DNA from: Neolentinus lepideus HHB14362 ss-1
Taxonomy: Eukaryota; Basidiomycota; Agaricomycetes; Gloeophyllales; Gloeophyllaceae
Length of the DNA: 64,000 nucleotides
Direction: 5' to 3'
NCBI GenBank assembly: GCA_001632425.1
Contig: KV425551.1
Span: forward strand, 62,001 to 126,000
The position numbers were made by a program, and so were the translations under genes. Shown here in pieces: positions 12,215 through 24,218 of the stretch; the first letter of the stretch is position 1; every line of letters starts with the position of its first letter. The notes under the pieces were generated by a model. That model saw only the letters and a program-made list of their open reading frames with translations, had not been told where the DNA came from and searched no databases.

Positions 12215-13070
12215 ACTATCGCAGAGTTGTAACTGACTTACTATACCATAAAGCTGCGTTTAGGCATACGAGGAATACAGAATGCCCTTTCGACTTGTTG
12301 TCACACAAGTTTCCGACTTGGTCGGAAAACGTTGCATCCCAAGTCATGAGCGCAGGTCGCGTGACGTCACGCGCCACGGCTTAATGAGGCGCCACCGACG
12401 CGTCTCGCTCGCTAAACCCAAAACGAAGTCCGCTAATACTAAGATCCCTATAAATGGCCAGGATCCCTCCGCTTATTTGCAACCCTTTTCATCGCCGACG
12501 ACCATCTTTACCTGGTGAACGTCCCCAATACTGAGAAACTCGCTTAAATAACCATGGCACTCAAGCGCGAGTCGAATCCAGGACATCCCTGAGGTCGCGA
12601 ACTCGTCTGTTCCCAATCAAGACGCCTGACCCTCATCGACTTGACGTGTTGAGGAACCGCACACATGCTTCTTATTCACGAAGCAAATTCTTATCGTGTA
12701 TCAGATAACTGCCTGGCTGAAGGAGATTGACAACGTCGACAGTAACTCGTATGAAAGATTCAGTACGTCGGATGTAGTGTCGCTGTCTTCCTTCCACTGA
12801 TCGGGGCTGAGAACGGGACTGCAGCTTGGGCGTGACTGCGGATTGGTTTACCAATCATCAGGTATAAATACTTTGAGAAAGCTCGCATCCTCGAGGGAAA
12901 GAAGAATACTCTCGAGTGTATGAAGGCAGAGCAAGAGTTGATTGGGGACATGCGTTGGTCGACCGTATGACGTGGGTGATTCACGTAAAATGTCTGCCTT
13001 GTAGCTACTGACTGCCATTAGTTTTCTCATTGCGATCTTGTATTTCCGCTTATTTTATACCGCGGCCGCG
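12215..13070. other. Intergenic, convergent 3' ends
   Basis: About 850 bp between the ends of the C2H2 gene and the Fap7 gene. Only short open frames on both strands, none protein-like. No tRNA or repeat recognised. Confidence 0.4.
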
Positions 13071-13730
13071 TTAACTCTCGTCTGATGCTTGAGCTTGATC
13101 CTCCTGCCAGGCCTTTATCCATTCGACGATACGCGCAACGTTCGACTCCAGATCTTGCGTGCCTTCGCTCTGAAGCTCTATAACAATCTCTTTTGCATAT
13201 GATGAACGAGCTTCGTCGAGGACAACTTCCATGATCTCGGCCTCGTTATTTTCTTGTATCTTCTTCAGCGGATAGTTTCTTCATAAAATGGGAATGGATG
13301 AAAGCTAACGTATTAGGAATGCTAAACACACCTTGCTTCTAGCCTCTCCCACAGCCTAGTATGATCACACCGTAGGACGACGACCAAATCCACCCATCGT
13401 TGGGGAAAGATTTCGCAGGTATGCCAATCAAGGATCACTCCGCCTGCACTTGCATCAGGCTCCAATTCATCCAGAAGCTAAGAATGAAACCGGAGTTTTT
13501 GAGGTGCGATTACCCGACGAAAACCGACGAACCTTGTCTTCATCAACCTCGTAGCTCTGCCAATCTTCGTCGTAACTTTCGTACAAGTTCTTCTCCTTGA
13601 CCAGATCTCCGATGTTGATGTGCTTCAGTGGTACAGATGCCTCCTGTACGAGGAGCTGTGCATGCGTGGACTTGCCTACGCCAGGCGTACCGGTCATAAC
13701 GATGGTCGGAGTTGTTCTCTTAGGAGACAT
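13071..13730 (-). CDS. FAP7: Adenylate kinase isoenzyme 6 / Fap7 ribosome assembly ATPase
   Basis: A small P-loop nucleotide kinase of the AK6/Fap7 family, which in yeast acts in late 40S maturation with uS11 and also has adenylate kinase activity. Exons 13533-13730, 13332-13477 and 13278-13071 give 183 aa, the usual length. The P-loop is GTPGVGKST near residue 14. Also visible are INIGDLVKE (NMP region), the family block VILDWHTCEIFPQRW, and LRCDHTRLWERLEARNY. The tail is rich in Glu, Gln and Ala, as in homologues. The start is the only Met before the P-loop. It is divergent to the membrane-protein gene at 14229. Confidence 0.93.
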
Positions 13731-14228
13731 GATGTCCGTGCCAAACCGAAGAATTTATTGAACGGGTGCTGGACGAACGGAAGGGACAGATTAAATTTGA
13801 GACGGGTCGGGGAGCGTGGGAGAATAGGTCCCGGAAGACAGGAAGAGGGCGTCTGCACAGCATAAGGGGTCGGGAAAACCGCATAACCCGCTGTACAAAC
13901 GCTGCGTGGAGGCTGTCAGTGGAAAGATTGATGCAGAGATCCTCAATTTTCGCGTGGTTGGTGGGCCTTATAGTGGCCATATAAGGTGTTATGACTTGAC
14001 CAGGCCAGTACGTCTTCGTCCACTGCTCCCGTTTGTTTGACGTGTGATCTGGCCTATTTCTTAGCGAACTCAGCCCTGCCATCTCCTGCAACATCTCTCT
14101 ACCTCTTCCCCCATTTCTCTCTCCCGGTACCCTCCCATGGTCCGATGCCTTTCGGTAATCCCTCCTGTTTCTAGACCGACGCTCCTTTCTCTCTCTAGGG
14201 TTTCACCCCAGGGTCTGCTGCCGTAGCC
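13731..14228. promoter_or_regulatory. Divergent promoter region, Fap7 / membrane protein
   Basis: 498 bp between two outward-facing start codons. The right half (about 14090-14210) is strongly pyrimidine-rich on the plus strand, typical of fungal core promoters just before the transcript start. No distinct TATA box stands out. Confidence 0.45.
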
Positions 14229-16430
14229 ATGAGCTCGGACCCTCCAGAGATCACCGGCGCATCATATGCAAAACTCGGCGAATCATGGATAACTCCCGCA
14301 ACGGATGTGTTGGCCACAGCTACGTCTTGGTCTTCTTCTTCCCCCCCTTTCCCTACATATGCTCTTCCAAGTCCAGAGCCCTCCATCAGTCTATCTATAG
14401 CGGGCATTGACGCCGTCGTCGTCGGTCTATCTACGACCTTTTCGCTTACTCCATATGTCCCTCCGTCGATCAGCTCATATCGGCCAATATATAGCGCCTT
14501 ACCAGATGGCTCGTTCGTCACACCAACATTCCTCGAGAGTATGGGAAGAGCCAATGGACTTCTATTCGCTTTGGGAGCATTTATTGCGTTCTTCATTCGG
14601 AATATCATAGTCTCCATAAGCTACGTCCGGAGAGGAAGAGTGAAGCACAAGTATTTATTTTACGCCCTGCTTGTCAGTCAGATTCTCGGACCTGTCGGGC
14701 TCGTCCCCCTGATAGTCTCATATTTCAAGCCTCTGGATTGCACGGTGTAAGTTTCGAATTCTGGAGTAGTGCGATGAGTTCTAAGTTGTCCACAGAGTGA
14801 ATCGTGTAACCTTCATGTCTGTGGTCCTATCTCAGTCTTTGCTGGTAAGTAACATTGTCTATCTAATTCACTTCTTATCACGAGGATACGCAGATGACGG
14901 GAATATTGGGGGTAAAAGCATATCGATGCCTCAGCGACTCAAAGGTTGTGCTCGCGGTCATCTCAGCCTTCCAACTCGGAATCGTAACTTGTGCTGTCTG
15001 TGACCTCGTAGGTCTTCAAGGCAAGAAACACATATTAGGTAGGGGGCATTTCAGGAAGTGTCATATTGTACATAATTGACGCGATCTTAGGCAGTTGTGC
15101 CCTCGCAGGACACACGCGATTTGTGCAAATTGTCTTTTTCCTTTTCTGTGCTGAAGGGTTGTTCATCTGCACCTGCTGTAAGTGTTATGTTGTCCTTCAT
15201 CATATCTTAATTATGTACGCCCGGCTAGTCGTCCGTGCTCTTTGGAAATCCTCCCGCACGTCCACGATCCCTGGCAGACTATCCATCCACCTGACATCAG
15301 CAAGCGAGCAGTCTGTAAACCGGAGGAGATCGACGAATGTGCAGGATCCTCCGCGTTCTCGACGCGGTTGGTGGGATTATGTACCTGAAGTCCCGAAGGT
15401 TAGTGAACCGCAGTCACCGGATGGCCCGAAGACCGAAGACAAAGGCAATGGCTCGGGAATGTTGTGGGCAAGCTTCCGTTGGTTAATAATGCGGGAGGAT
15501 GTTCCTGCCTATGCATATCAGCGAAAGCCATCTTTGCCAGGGCCTTATCCATTGCGACACCCTGGTATACCGCTGCGACCTCGAGGTCGCGATCAGAATA
15601 CCCATCCAGATTTCGGTCGCTTACGAGGCCAGCCTCACCCCGCGCAGCGGTCTCCGTCTCTGTCTGCATCGACTCGCCGTCTTGGGAAATTCATCCCTCG
15701 CATGGAGTTATTCAAAGAAGTCATGCGAAACGAGGTATGGCACCCCCAAGTACCATCTGCTTATACTTATATTGCATTGCACCAGCTAGGTTACACGGCT
15801 TTCCTCGCCATCACATGTGCAGTTTCTGCCGTCTTGAGCACTGTCGGAGTTAACCTAGGACTGCTGTTCAGTCCAGGCGGCTGGACTGGTCTGAATTGTA
15901 AGTGGGCCGATCTCACTTTCATTCTCCGTGGCAGTATTTCATCTGTCTCGGTAGGGCTTGTCATGTCTCTTCTCGTGGTACATAGCTTTAGCAGAGTAGT
16001 TCGGCGACACGAACGTGAGGCTCTGCTGCAGCATCCAGCTGCCTGGGATCCCATGTACCGCGCTGAAGAGGCGTTGTTCACATCACGGCATCGACAACCC
16101 GAATCTTGGAGATACTGGTCCAATGACGGTTGCGCACACTGTCGAACAAATCATGGCTCTGGAGAGGAGGATCGGCGCAGTTCTGTGGAGAAGTCTTCCA
16201 CTGAAGCTTCGCGCGACATACGACGTCCCGGGCATCCTTCGCTTTCTTGGCTGCGGCCAAGATCGTCATCAACTTCGTCTCTCCCTTCGTTTGAGATCAA
16301 GACAGCAGCATCAACACCTACGCCCTTATCTTCCTTCCATGCTGTGTCCGTCACGGGAGAGCCCAGTATACGTAGTGTGAAGTCTGCTTCCCCGTCTGAA
16401 TCGGGTGAAGTCCCGAATGATAGGTCGTGA
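14229..16430 (+). CDS. Polytopic membrane protein, about seven segments, unknown function
   Basis: Exons 14229-14746, 14796-14844, 14894-15038, 15091-15177 and 15229-16430 join to 666 aa. Hydrophobic stretches include RANGLLFALGAFIAFF, YALLVSQILGPVGLVPLIV, a segment around FMSVVLSQSLL, KVVLAVISAFQLGIV, FVQIVFFLFCAEGLF, and two near the C-terminal third (LAITCAVSAVLSTVGV; SISSVSVGLVMSLLVV). A long Ser/Arg-rich loop separates segments five and six, and a Ser/Pro-rich tail follows. This layout is receptor-like, but I see no GPCR family signature. The 51-nt stretch 15178-15228 has a perfect gtaagt donor and a ctag acceptor; because it is a multiple of three without a stop, an unspliced form would add 17 residues. 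Confidence 0.75.
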
Positions 16431-16621
16431 CTCTCTTGTAGCAGATTCATGGGGCCTCCTTCCTTGTCGCGCTAATCACACTGCTGTCTGTATCAAGTAC
16501 AATTCTGTATAGTTTAATTTTGTGAAAACGTCAATCAGTCTGTTTGCTGGTGTGGCGCGAAAGCGTCCGAATTAGCCGAAGTGTGCTCCTTGAAAAGTTT
16601 CTCACGGCTAGACTCTTCAGA

Positions 16622-17584
16622 ATGAACGCGGACCAACTCGTGACTGTTCTGCCCATTCATTTCTCAAATGCGCTGGCTCCGAACATCCACATACACCAGT
16701 TTCCCCTTTTAACACGGCCGTTGCAGGCGCCACCATCAGCTCGAGCAGCCGGTAAACGGATCGCATCCCGCATCAAGCCAAAAGTTCGACGATTGGAGGT
16801 ACATGTCCCGGTAGACACACGGCAGGAGGTGTGGAACAATGAGAGGGCGAGAGACTTAGGGGTTGCGAGAGTGGAGGACGATAAGGAAAAGAATCAGGAC
16901 TCTCAAAAGGCTAAGTTGAAAGAAGGCGAAGAACCGAGGCTGAGTGAGATCCGCATGCAGAGCGATCGAATACCTCAACAGGGCGCTTACATGCTGGGCA
17001 TTGTGCGTGATGGTAGGTGGCCGTGGTCAATTATGTTCTCTGGCGATACCTTTTATTATTTAGGCCGACTGCATCTACATCCTATCAGCGACGCGTATCA
17101 GCTACGTCCCACTTTGACTTACATGGACGTCCTATCTCGCAAAAGCAAACGACGTACGGGCGGAGGCGATGATTCTGATTCTGACGATGGTCCGCTACCT
17201 GATCCAGATGAGGAAGCTCCTCCCCCTACCGTGAAGAAAGAGAAAAAGCACCCGACAGGCGAGGCTCGTGAAGTGCAAGTAGCGGCTCGTCGATCGGATA
17301 GAGAAGGCAGTCAGGCTATTCAGGGTGGTTTGTCCGCGGTTCGGCGGGAGATGCTTTTGACAATAAGAGCTGAGGAGGAGGAACCTTGGGAAGACCTGGA
17401 GTACTGTGAAGGGGAGGTTGGTGGTCTTCGCATCTGATCTATATTGGGTTATTTAGCTCACAGCTCTCGTTCCTAGTCGGAGGAGTCCAGCATTGCGTTC
17501 GAGGCTGTCTTTTCGAAGGTGCAAGAGCCTCTAGAGTGTAAGACCACAGTTGCCGACTTCCTGAAGAATATCAATTGTCTGTAG
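16622..17584 (+). CDS. RPC37: RNA polymerase III subunit RPC5 (Rpc37 homologue)
   Basis: Subunit of the Pol III-specific Rpc53/Rpc37 (RPC4/RPC5) subcomplex, which acts in termination and initiation in the nucleus. Exons 16622-17012, 17064-17416 and 17477-17584 give 283 aa. Family blocks are LPIHFSNALAPNIHIHQFPL near the start, EVWNNERARDLG, SDRIPQQGAYMLGIVRDG, and LHLHPISDAYQLRPTLTYMD. The last exon adds SSIAFEAVF and ends NCL. The 51-nt intron 17013-17063 has no stop and keeps frame, so it can be mistaken for coding sequence; removing it restores the family block. An in-frame upstream Met at 16544 would add 26 residues, but homology begins right after 16622. Confidence 0.88.
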
Positions 17585-17740
17585 TGAATAGTGTCAGGCC
17601 ATGTATAATAAATCACCTAAGTTACATATGTAGCAAATATTCACTACGAGTGCCACTTAACAGTATGTGTGAAGTAGCTTGCGTGCGAATGGCTCGGTAC
17701 CGCCTTGTACAGCCCGAGGAACTGCGCATGCAACTCGACT

Positions 17741-20700
17741 ATGTCGTCTACATACTCAAGCGATACCGAGTCTGAATCCGGAATCCAGAATCCTTACTCG
17801 TTGGATGCCTGCGAATTCGCTAGACTGTCGACTCAATGCACGCCGGGCGATCAAAAAGCGTCCTCACCCTTCGGACATCCTAATACCGTTCGAGATGCCG
17901 TGGAAGTACTACTTTCATTGGACATAAGCGCGGCTGTAAACGTATGTACTGATTGAACGATGCCGTTTTGTCAGGGATTTATTCTCAGCATTTATAGGAC
18001 ACTGCTCTCCATGAAGTCTCCAGCTGCTCCGGCGTTATACTAGGTTTTCTAGAGAGTATTCTGCTCTGCCCTGAGAAGCAGGATTTCCCGAATACTGTTG
18101 ATTTGCTTTATCTGCGTGCGTTTCAACAATCTTGGTCGCTGGGCGTGCCCGTGATGTTCCTACGTATCGTTTCAGTACAAGAAGAATTCTTATCCTCGCT
18201 ATTTGACTATAAGAAAGTATTCTACAAACTCGCCAGTCAAGATTGCCCCAGGGAGGCGGCTCCTTCGATCGTTATATGCTGGGTGGACGTGATACTGGCT
18301 AAATTGGGCGAAGCTATATGTATTCTTGCCGCGGAAGCACCTATCCCGGATGACTATCCCGCTATCCCAACTTCCTTGAAGAAACAGCAGGAAGACGATT
18401 CTCTTCGAGCTGCAGCTCAGCTACCAGGTTAGTTACCATCACTATGGATGCATACGCACCAGGTACTCACATAGTATGCAGAAAATTGGTCCGATGTACT
18501 GCAATTCATGGCGTCAGATCATGCTTCTTCAGCTTCCGTACGACTATCAATTCATCTCACCTTCGGTGCGAAAATTATCGGGTCCCGACTTGGATGCCCA
18601 TCAAGGTCTTCCACACCACTTACTGCGTAGGTTATCACTGGTCAGATGCACACGTTTTGGTGAAATTACGATATAGATCGACTTCTTCCTGTGTTCTACC
18701 TGCTCTGGGAGCATACACAAACCGACTAGCGTCCGCGGTGGATGATTGCAATAATTCGCTGTCGGAAAGTGGCTTCCCAGGTCGTCATAGAGTAACTGCA
18801 GCTATGGCCATCGCAGTTTTTGCTGTGAGTTGCAACAAGCATAGCTTTGTTCGAGGGCAGCAATCACACATTGCATCTTAGACCATGCATATTCGCCAAG
18901 AATTGTTGCGTGACATTGGCACTGCGAGCCCATTCCTGCCTCATACCCTGCGGAATATTCTTCGCATCGTCGAGCTGATTATCTATGGTGATAGGACCTT
19001 GCAAGTCGACATCATGGTGCCGCCTGATAAGTTAGATGCTGCGCAGACCACCCTGGTTCGGTGGGGTGACGTGATGAGCTTCTGCTGGCTTATATGGGAT
19101 GATCCACGCGTGGCGGGTGCGGACGTCCTTACTTATCTGGTGAGTTCGCGAACGGGGCGAATACATTAATCTAACCAGCCATAGACATCCATCTGGTTGC
19201 ACCATAGCGGAACAATATCTTATTCTGACAACGATCTAGAGCAAATTACCGAACTGTGGGGTCTCACGTTGACACCTTCGTTGCGCAAGTGTCCTGTCGC
19301 CGCTCTTGGAGCTCTATTGGTAACCTACATGACTCGAAATGCGCTGTATTGATACAACATCCTCTTAGAGATTGTTCCGACATCTAATAGGGCGACTATG
19401 TTCGTCCTTGTCGCCCTTAGTTATCAACTGTACCGCTCTGGATGTGCTTACGAAGTCTTGCTGGGCCGCAATGGAGATTCTCCATTTGCCAGAACAACCA
19501 AGCCTTCTGCCTCTTGTCGACCTTGGTGTAGCCACTCTCAGCATATTCGTTTTGATTGCAGATGATGTGCAAACGCTTCCTAGTACGTCCTTCCCTACCA
19601 TCGATATCGCCTCCCTCATTAAACGTTAGTATAGTGAAGGCATTCATGATAGAAACTCTAAATGTCCTTGGCATTGAGGTTCTTGTCAATGCATTGAAAG
19701 GCGTTCAAGCTGCCACGCAATTTGACTTCAATATCAGACTGGACTCCTGTAAGTATGCATAGTCAAGTGAGCCCCTCGACTAATCAGCTGGCCAGTGCTC
19801 ACTCAGCAAAGGCGGTAAGGACTGTTCATGCCCGAATAGCTCGAAGTTATCTAATCGTCCCAGATGGCTCCTTGAGAGCAATGACTTCACTGATAGAGAC
19901 TCTGACGATATCTATCTGAGGATCAATATGACACTCAATTTCCTGGCAGTCCTCTTCCGCTCTGGTGGTGATCTCTCTCGTCATCAACGCGCTGTATCTT
20001 CTTTGCTCTGTGCTTCCACTGAACATTTGGTGTCTCGTAATGTCTCATCTGCCTCTAATACAGTGGACTATCTTTCGTCCCTCCTCGTTGTCTTGGCGAT
20101 CTTGCAAGATCTAGGGTCAGAACTTGTCACTCGGGATGCCACTAAGCCTTGGGAAGGCGATGGCTTGCGAATATCAATCCTAAACGCAGGAACCTCAAAT
20201 CTTACGGTGGCTTGTTAGTCCGATATTCACTTCTACTCCCATTCTCACTAATGACTGAATCCAGCGGCGGCAGCTCATTTTCTTTCACGCGACATCAGAC
20301 GGAATGGACTAGACTCTCTTTCTTCCTTGGAATTCTGGGACTATGCTAGGGATGTGCTCTTCTTTATCATACATCGCGACCATCTGGGCGACGATGAGCC
20401 GCTGGCTCTGTTGGTGGCACCGGCAATTGCGCGTCTGCTTGTGGATTTGCTTCACTACGCAGATTCCGACTTCGGTACTGTCTCCCTCATCGCGCGCCTC
20501 AATCATGTCTAACTAGATGTGAAGCGCGGTTTATGGTAGCCTCCCCATGGAATCATAGTGTCTGTGCAAGACTGCGGGAGGTATTGGAACTCAATAATCG
20601 GGATGTGCCATACCAAGCAATTCTACGACAGAGGCTTAAGTCTTTGGGTCCGGTGCTACTAGACAAGGTTAGCAGTTATCTCTTGCAAAACTCGGACACG

Positions 20701-20921
20701 TTCAAGGATTCCACCAAGGTCAATGTCGCCCAAGGACATCCCGTTTCTGAACCCAAGACATCTGTATGCTTTTGTGACTAATTGGTGTGTCTGGTATTAA
20801 TCGCGTTTGCCAGGCGTTTGAGAAGCCGTCGCCATCGACGTCAATGGAACTGATCTTCTATCATACGCGAAATACGTTGTACCCCATCTGTGTATCATAT
20901 GATCTTGTAGATCAGGATTGA
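17741..20921 (+). CDS. Unknown large protein, many exons, probably all-helical
   Basis: At least a dozen short exons can be chained with GT..AG introns from MSSTYSSDTESE (17741) to a stop at 20919-20921. Exons I can follow include 17741 to about 17941, about 17998-18426, the piece starting ENWSDVLQF near 18481, one starting TMHIRQELL near 18883, TSIWLHHSG near 19187, RLFRHLIGR near 19370, WNHSVCARL near 20550 and a last one from about 20814. The product is rich in Leu, Ala and Ser, has regular amphipathic stretches and no transmembrane segment I trust; it looks like a helical repeat (ARM/HEAT-like) scaffold. I do not recognise a family. Several internal exon limits (19750-19870, 20215-20265, 20490-20545) are uncertain. 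Confidence 0.6.
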
Positions 20922-21079
20922 CGGCGGTTGGGTTTGTTCGCTTGCCTTGAACAGCACTTCCCCACGAGGCGGCATTACTAGTTTACGCTTGTTGTCACAA
21001 TTAGCTACCAATACGAAATAGCGCCAAAGAATGTCCCAAATAACGATACGTTGCATGGAAGAGAAGGATTGTTCATCAG

Positions 21080-22230
21080 CTATAGTATACCTGAGAAAAT
21101 AATGCTTGCGATCAAGCAGACTAATACGGGCCCAGACGTGTCGGGAGCTCTCCATCGCGATGCACCGTTCACGGGAAAAAATCCGAGTGTGCCAGACTGC
21201 ATGAGCGCTGTCGTTGTTCGGGTGGCTGAAATACTGGCGGTCCGATTGCTCAGGGTCAGTAAGAAGTAAAAGATTGGCCGGGGGATAGAAGCACTTACAC
21301 GCTGGTAATAATCTCCGTCTGGCCAGGTAAAGTACTGGTGAATGTCGTGGTACCGATGGAGACCATAACAACCGTGACAGTTGACGGCGGCGCGGTGACG
21401 GTGACTGTGGACTGTGAAGGGAATATGATTCCAGACGGCCCGATCGTAACTGTGATGGGAGGGCTGAGGGACGGGAGGAACGGATTCTGCGGCGGTGGGG
21501 AGGACTCTTGCGGTTGGCCGAGGTAGGCATTTGTGTCGTTCGTACAGTCGCCGGATACTGCAGTATTTTGTATCGTAATAAGGATAGGCGTAATGGAGAA
21601 AAACCCTTGATTGTTAATATGAGACCCTTCGTACAAAGTGAACTAGAGAACGAGTGTTAGATCAGATCAGAAGGGGGATTGGGGTGGCCGTACATTGTAT
21701 GAACCAGAGGGCAAACAAGTGGGTATTGGCCAATTCAAATGCTTCACGGTGCTTCCGGACTCCTGAGTCAAGAGACCGGTCCCATTCGACACGGTCACAT
21801 TAAATTTGCTCTGCGCCGAAACGAGGTATATTTCCAAGGAGTCGAAACGGGTAGCCAGACCCGAACCGGGGATGGAGGCTGCTTGTGACAGTTTCCCATC
21901 TCCAGAAATCTGTCAGAGGCTCAGAACTTCCAAACGAAGTCAGAGTCAAAATATCACGAACATCGATGGCTATGGGCATATTACTGCCGGCATGCTGCAC
22001 ACTAGTATGTGAAAACAAACTTCAGCATCTAACTCGGACGCAACGGAGGAGGCGTACCTCTGGGGAGCTGGTGCATCTAAGATGGCCAGACCACTGGAAA
22101 AGACTTGCCCGTTGATCAGTGTCTGAGCAATAACGGTTTGCACACTGAGAAGGAGTGACGAGAATATGAAGAGCAGTAGAGCTGAGTGATCAGTGTGCCG
22201 AAATGAAGGGCGGACCAGCACCCAAGGCAT
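21080..22230 (-). CDS. Secreted Ser/Thr-rich protein, probably GPI-anchored
   Basis: The protein starts MPWVLVRPSF and has a strong hydrophobic signal segment (ALLLFIFSSLLLSVQTVIAQ), then a folded part of about 120 residues. This ends with CLPSGSYNFTLYEG and FFSITPILITI, a layout like the N-terminal domain of fungal Ser/Thr-rich GPI-anchored (Kre9/Knh1-like) wall proteins. A Pro/Ser/Thr/Val region follows, with repeated TVTV-type stretches, likely O-glycosylated. The last exon, reached through an intron with a GT donor after TEIITS, ends with a hydrophobic tail (VLVCLIASIIFSGIL), as needed for GPI attachment. N-glycosylation sequons (NVT, NGT, NDT) are present. Divergent from cyclin H across 237 bp. 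Role in the cell wall or surface is inferred. Confidence 0.78.
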
Positions 22231-22467
22231 GGCCGACGCAAAGGTGCTTATCGGATGCGGTAGGGAAAGCAGAAGTTCCGCACCCTGCAAGAGTAGAGAC
22301 ACAGTCAATAATTAATATTGCCCAGTCGGTCGTTAGCGTGGCGGTCGCGGCGAGAGGTGGAAACCATCCAGGTTTATCCTACGATTTGATCTCGATCTCG
22401 GTGGCAATGCACCCTATTTGCCCCCTTCTCTGGATTCCCACGCCCCTTTGAACCAACCGTCTCAATC

Positions 22468-23696
22468 ATGCCTGTCCCCACTGATGTGTCCAGCGAGACG
22501 CCGGAGCCTCCTAGAAAGAGGCAAAGGACACTCTATGAGGCCAGCACGCAGTACAGGAACTGGAGATTCTCTACGGCGCAACTGTCTCGGATACGTGCGT
22601 CTCTCAATGAGGCTGCAGTCGCCGCCATTCGTAACACGTTTGAGGCAGACTTGGTGAGCTGCATGCGCAACTCCACATGCTTTTATGCCGGCTAACTGTC
22701 CTTGAAACAAGCCCGGATCTTCTTCTGATATCTCTTTCTTGAACGCAGACGAGGAATGTCTGCTCGTCAAACTATATGCCACCAAGATCCCACAGCTTTG
22801 TGCCCACTTCGGTTTCCCCGAAGAAGTGGAAGCAACTGCTATAAGCTATCTGAAACGATTCTATTTGAAGAATACGGTGATGGATTGGCATCCGAAGAAC
22901 GTCATGTGAGCTGAGACAGGTCGAGTCATTAGTCGCAGTTCTCATTGCATCATCCCTAGGTTGACCGCACTGTTCCTGGCCGCAAAAACGTCAAACCAAC
23001 CTATACCTATTGACGCGTACACCTCTCGCATCCCGAAGACTTCCCCATCTGATGTCTTAGACCTGGAGTTCCTGGTAGCCCAGAGTCTCGGTTTCGAATT
23101 CACTATTTGGCATTCGTACCGGGCTTTGTGGGGTATTTGGCTCGACATACAGGTAACGTTCTGGTTGGCGTTGGCGTTTCTCGATTCTGTGCTGAGACAG
23201 CTTCTAGAGTCTTCCTGATCATCCAAAGGATAGCATCGCGGAAATCTACAACACTGCCAAATCTCACGCTCGGGCAGCTCGGTTGACAGATGCGGAGTTG
23301 ATCTATACACCATCTCAGATTGCTCTGGCAGCATTCTCACTAGCCTCCCCCAACCTCGCGGCACTCTGGGCACACGCAAAATCATCTGATAGCGTTCTGC
23401 AAGTCATTGAACCCATCAAACAGATGATTCTGCAGGACAGCCGCACTCCTGATGTGGAAGCCGTGAGGAACGTCGACCGACGACTTAAACTCTGCAAAAA
23501 CCCGGAAAAGGTCGTGGGCAGTAGGGTCTACCTCGCAAAAAAGGCTGAAGAAGAGAAGGTTGCTGCTGCGAAGAGAGCGAAAAAGGCCGAAGAAATTCGG
23601 AAGACTATGGAGGAAAACGATCCATTTGGGGAGCACATCGCTGATAAGAAGAAACTAGACGATGCAGTGAACCGGGCCCTTGAAGACGATGATTAA
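22468..23696 (+). CDS. CCL1: Cyclin H homologue (TFIIH kinase cyclin, Ccl1)
   Basis: Regulatory partner of the Cdk7/Kin28 kinase in TFIIH, which phosphorylates the Pol II C-terminal domain and can activate CDKs. Exons 22468-22653, 22712-22905, 22960-23152 and 23208-23696 give 353 aa. Visible are the N-terminal YRNWRFST block, the first cyclin box (AISYLKRFYLKN, then TALFLAAKTSN), the block LDLEFLVAQSLGFEF that follows it in cyclin H, the second box (IYTPSQIALAAF) and a basic/acidic helical tail rich in Lys, Ala and Glu. Only the frame given by the acceptor at 23207 avoids an early stop. The length is slightly above that of human cyclin H. Confidence 0.9.
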
Positions 23697-24218
23697 TTAC
23701 GGGTCGACATGACGGATTACGACATTCACGGGACCGTAGCATAATCCGCCTTATATGTACACATATTCTTTGCTGTGCGCCACTGCTGTGAGCGATTTCT
23801 CAGGTTACCGCACCGTGGGGTGAAGCGGACCTCCGGTGATGGTAAAGCACGAGCCACACAAACCATGGCCGTTCCAGTAATTAGCGGGCTTCGTCTGACG
23901 AGTAGAGAGTTCTATGAAGAAGCAATCAGCGTTGATGCGGACCTTGGAGAAGCACATCTGATTCTAAGAAAGTAGTCGAGTGATGGACGCGATCGTGTAA
24001 GCTCGCAGTCGCTGCGATGGACGTGGCGTGGGAAGATAAGCTATCTCCGGAGTGCATACGACAGGGGAATCGACCTCCTCAGCCTCCGACATTGTGACGG
24101 GCGCCCGCCCACACGTCCAAATCTTTCTGCGTCGGAGTCGCTGTTCTCCAGTCTCGTTCGTCGTGTCCTAAGTGGCTATCTAATTGCAAGGGCGCCCCAA
24201 GTTCGTTCTCTTGCACTC
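23697..24218. other. Intergenic, promoter of the CNH/GYF gene
   Basis: 522 bp. No protein-like frame. The right end (about 24120-24215) is C/T-rich, as is common before fungal transcript starts. Confidence 0.4.

Noticed and set aside
20895..21530. 211-codon minus-strand ORF
   Set aside because: Wrong frame over the Ser/Thr-rich part of the secreted protein; the correct frame gives signal peptide, TVTV stretches and a GPI-type tail.
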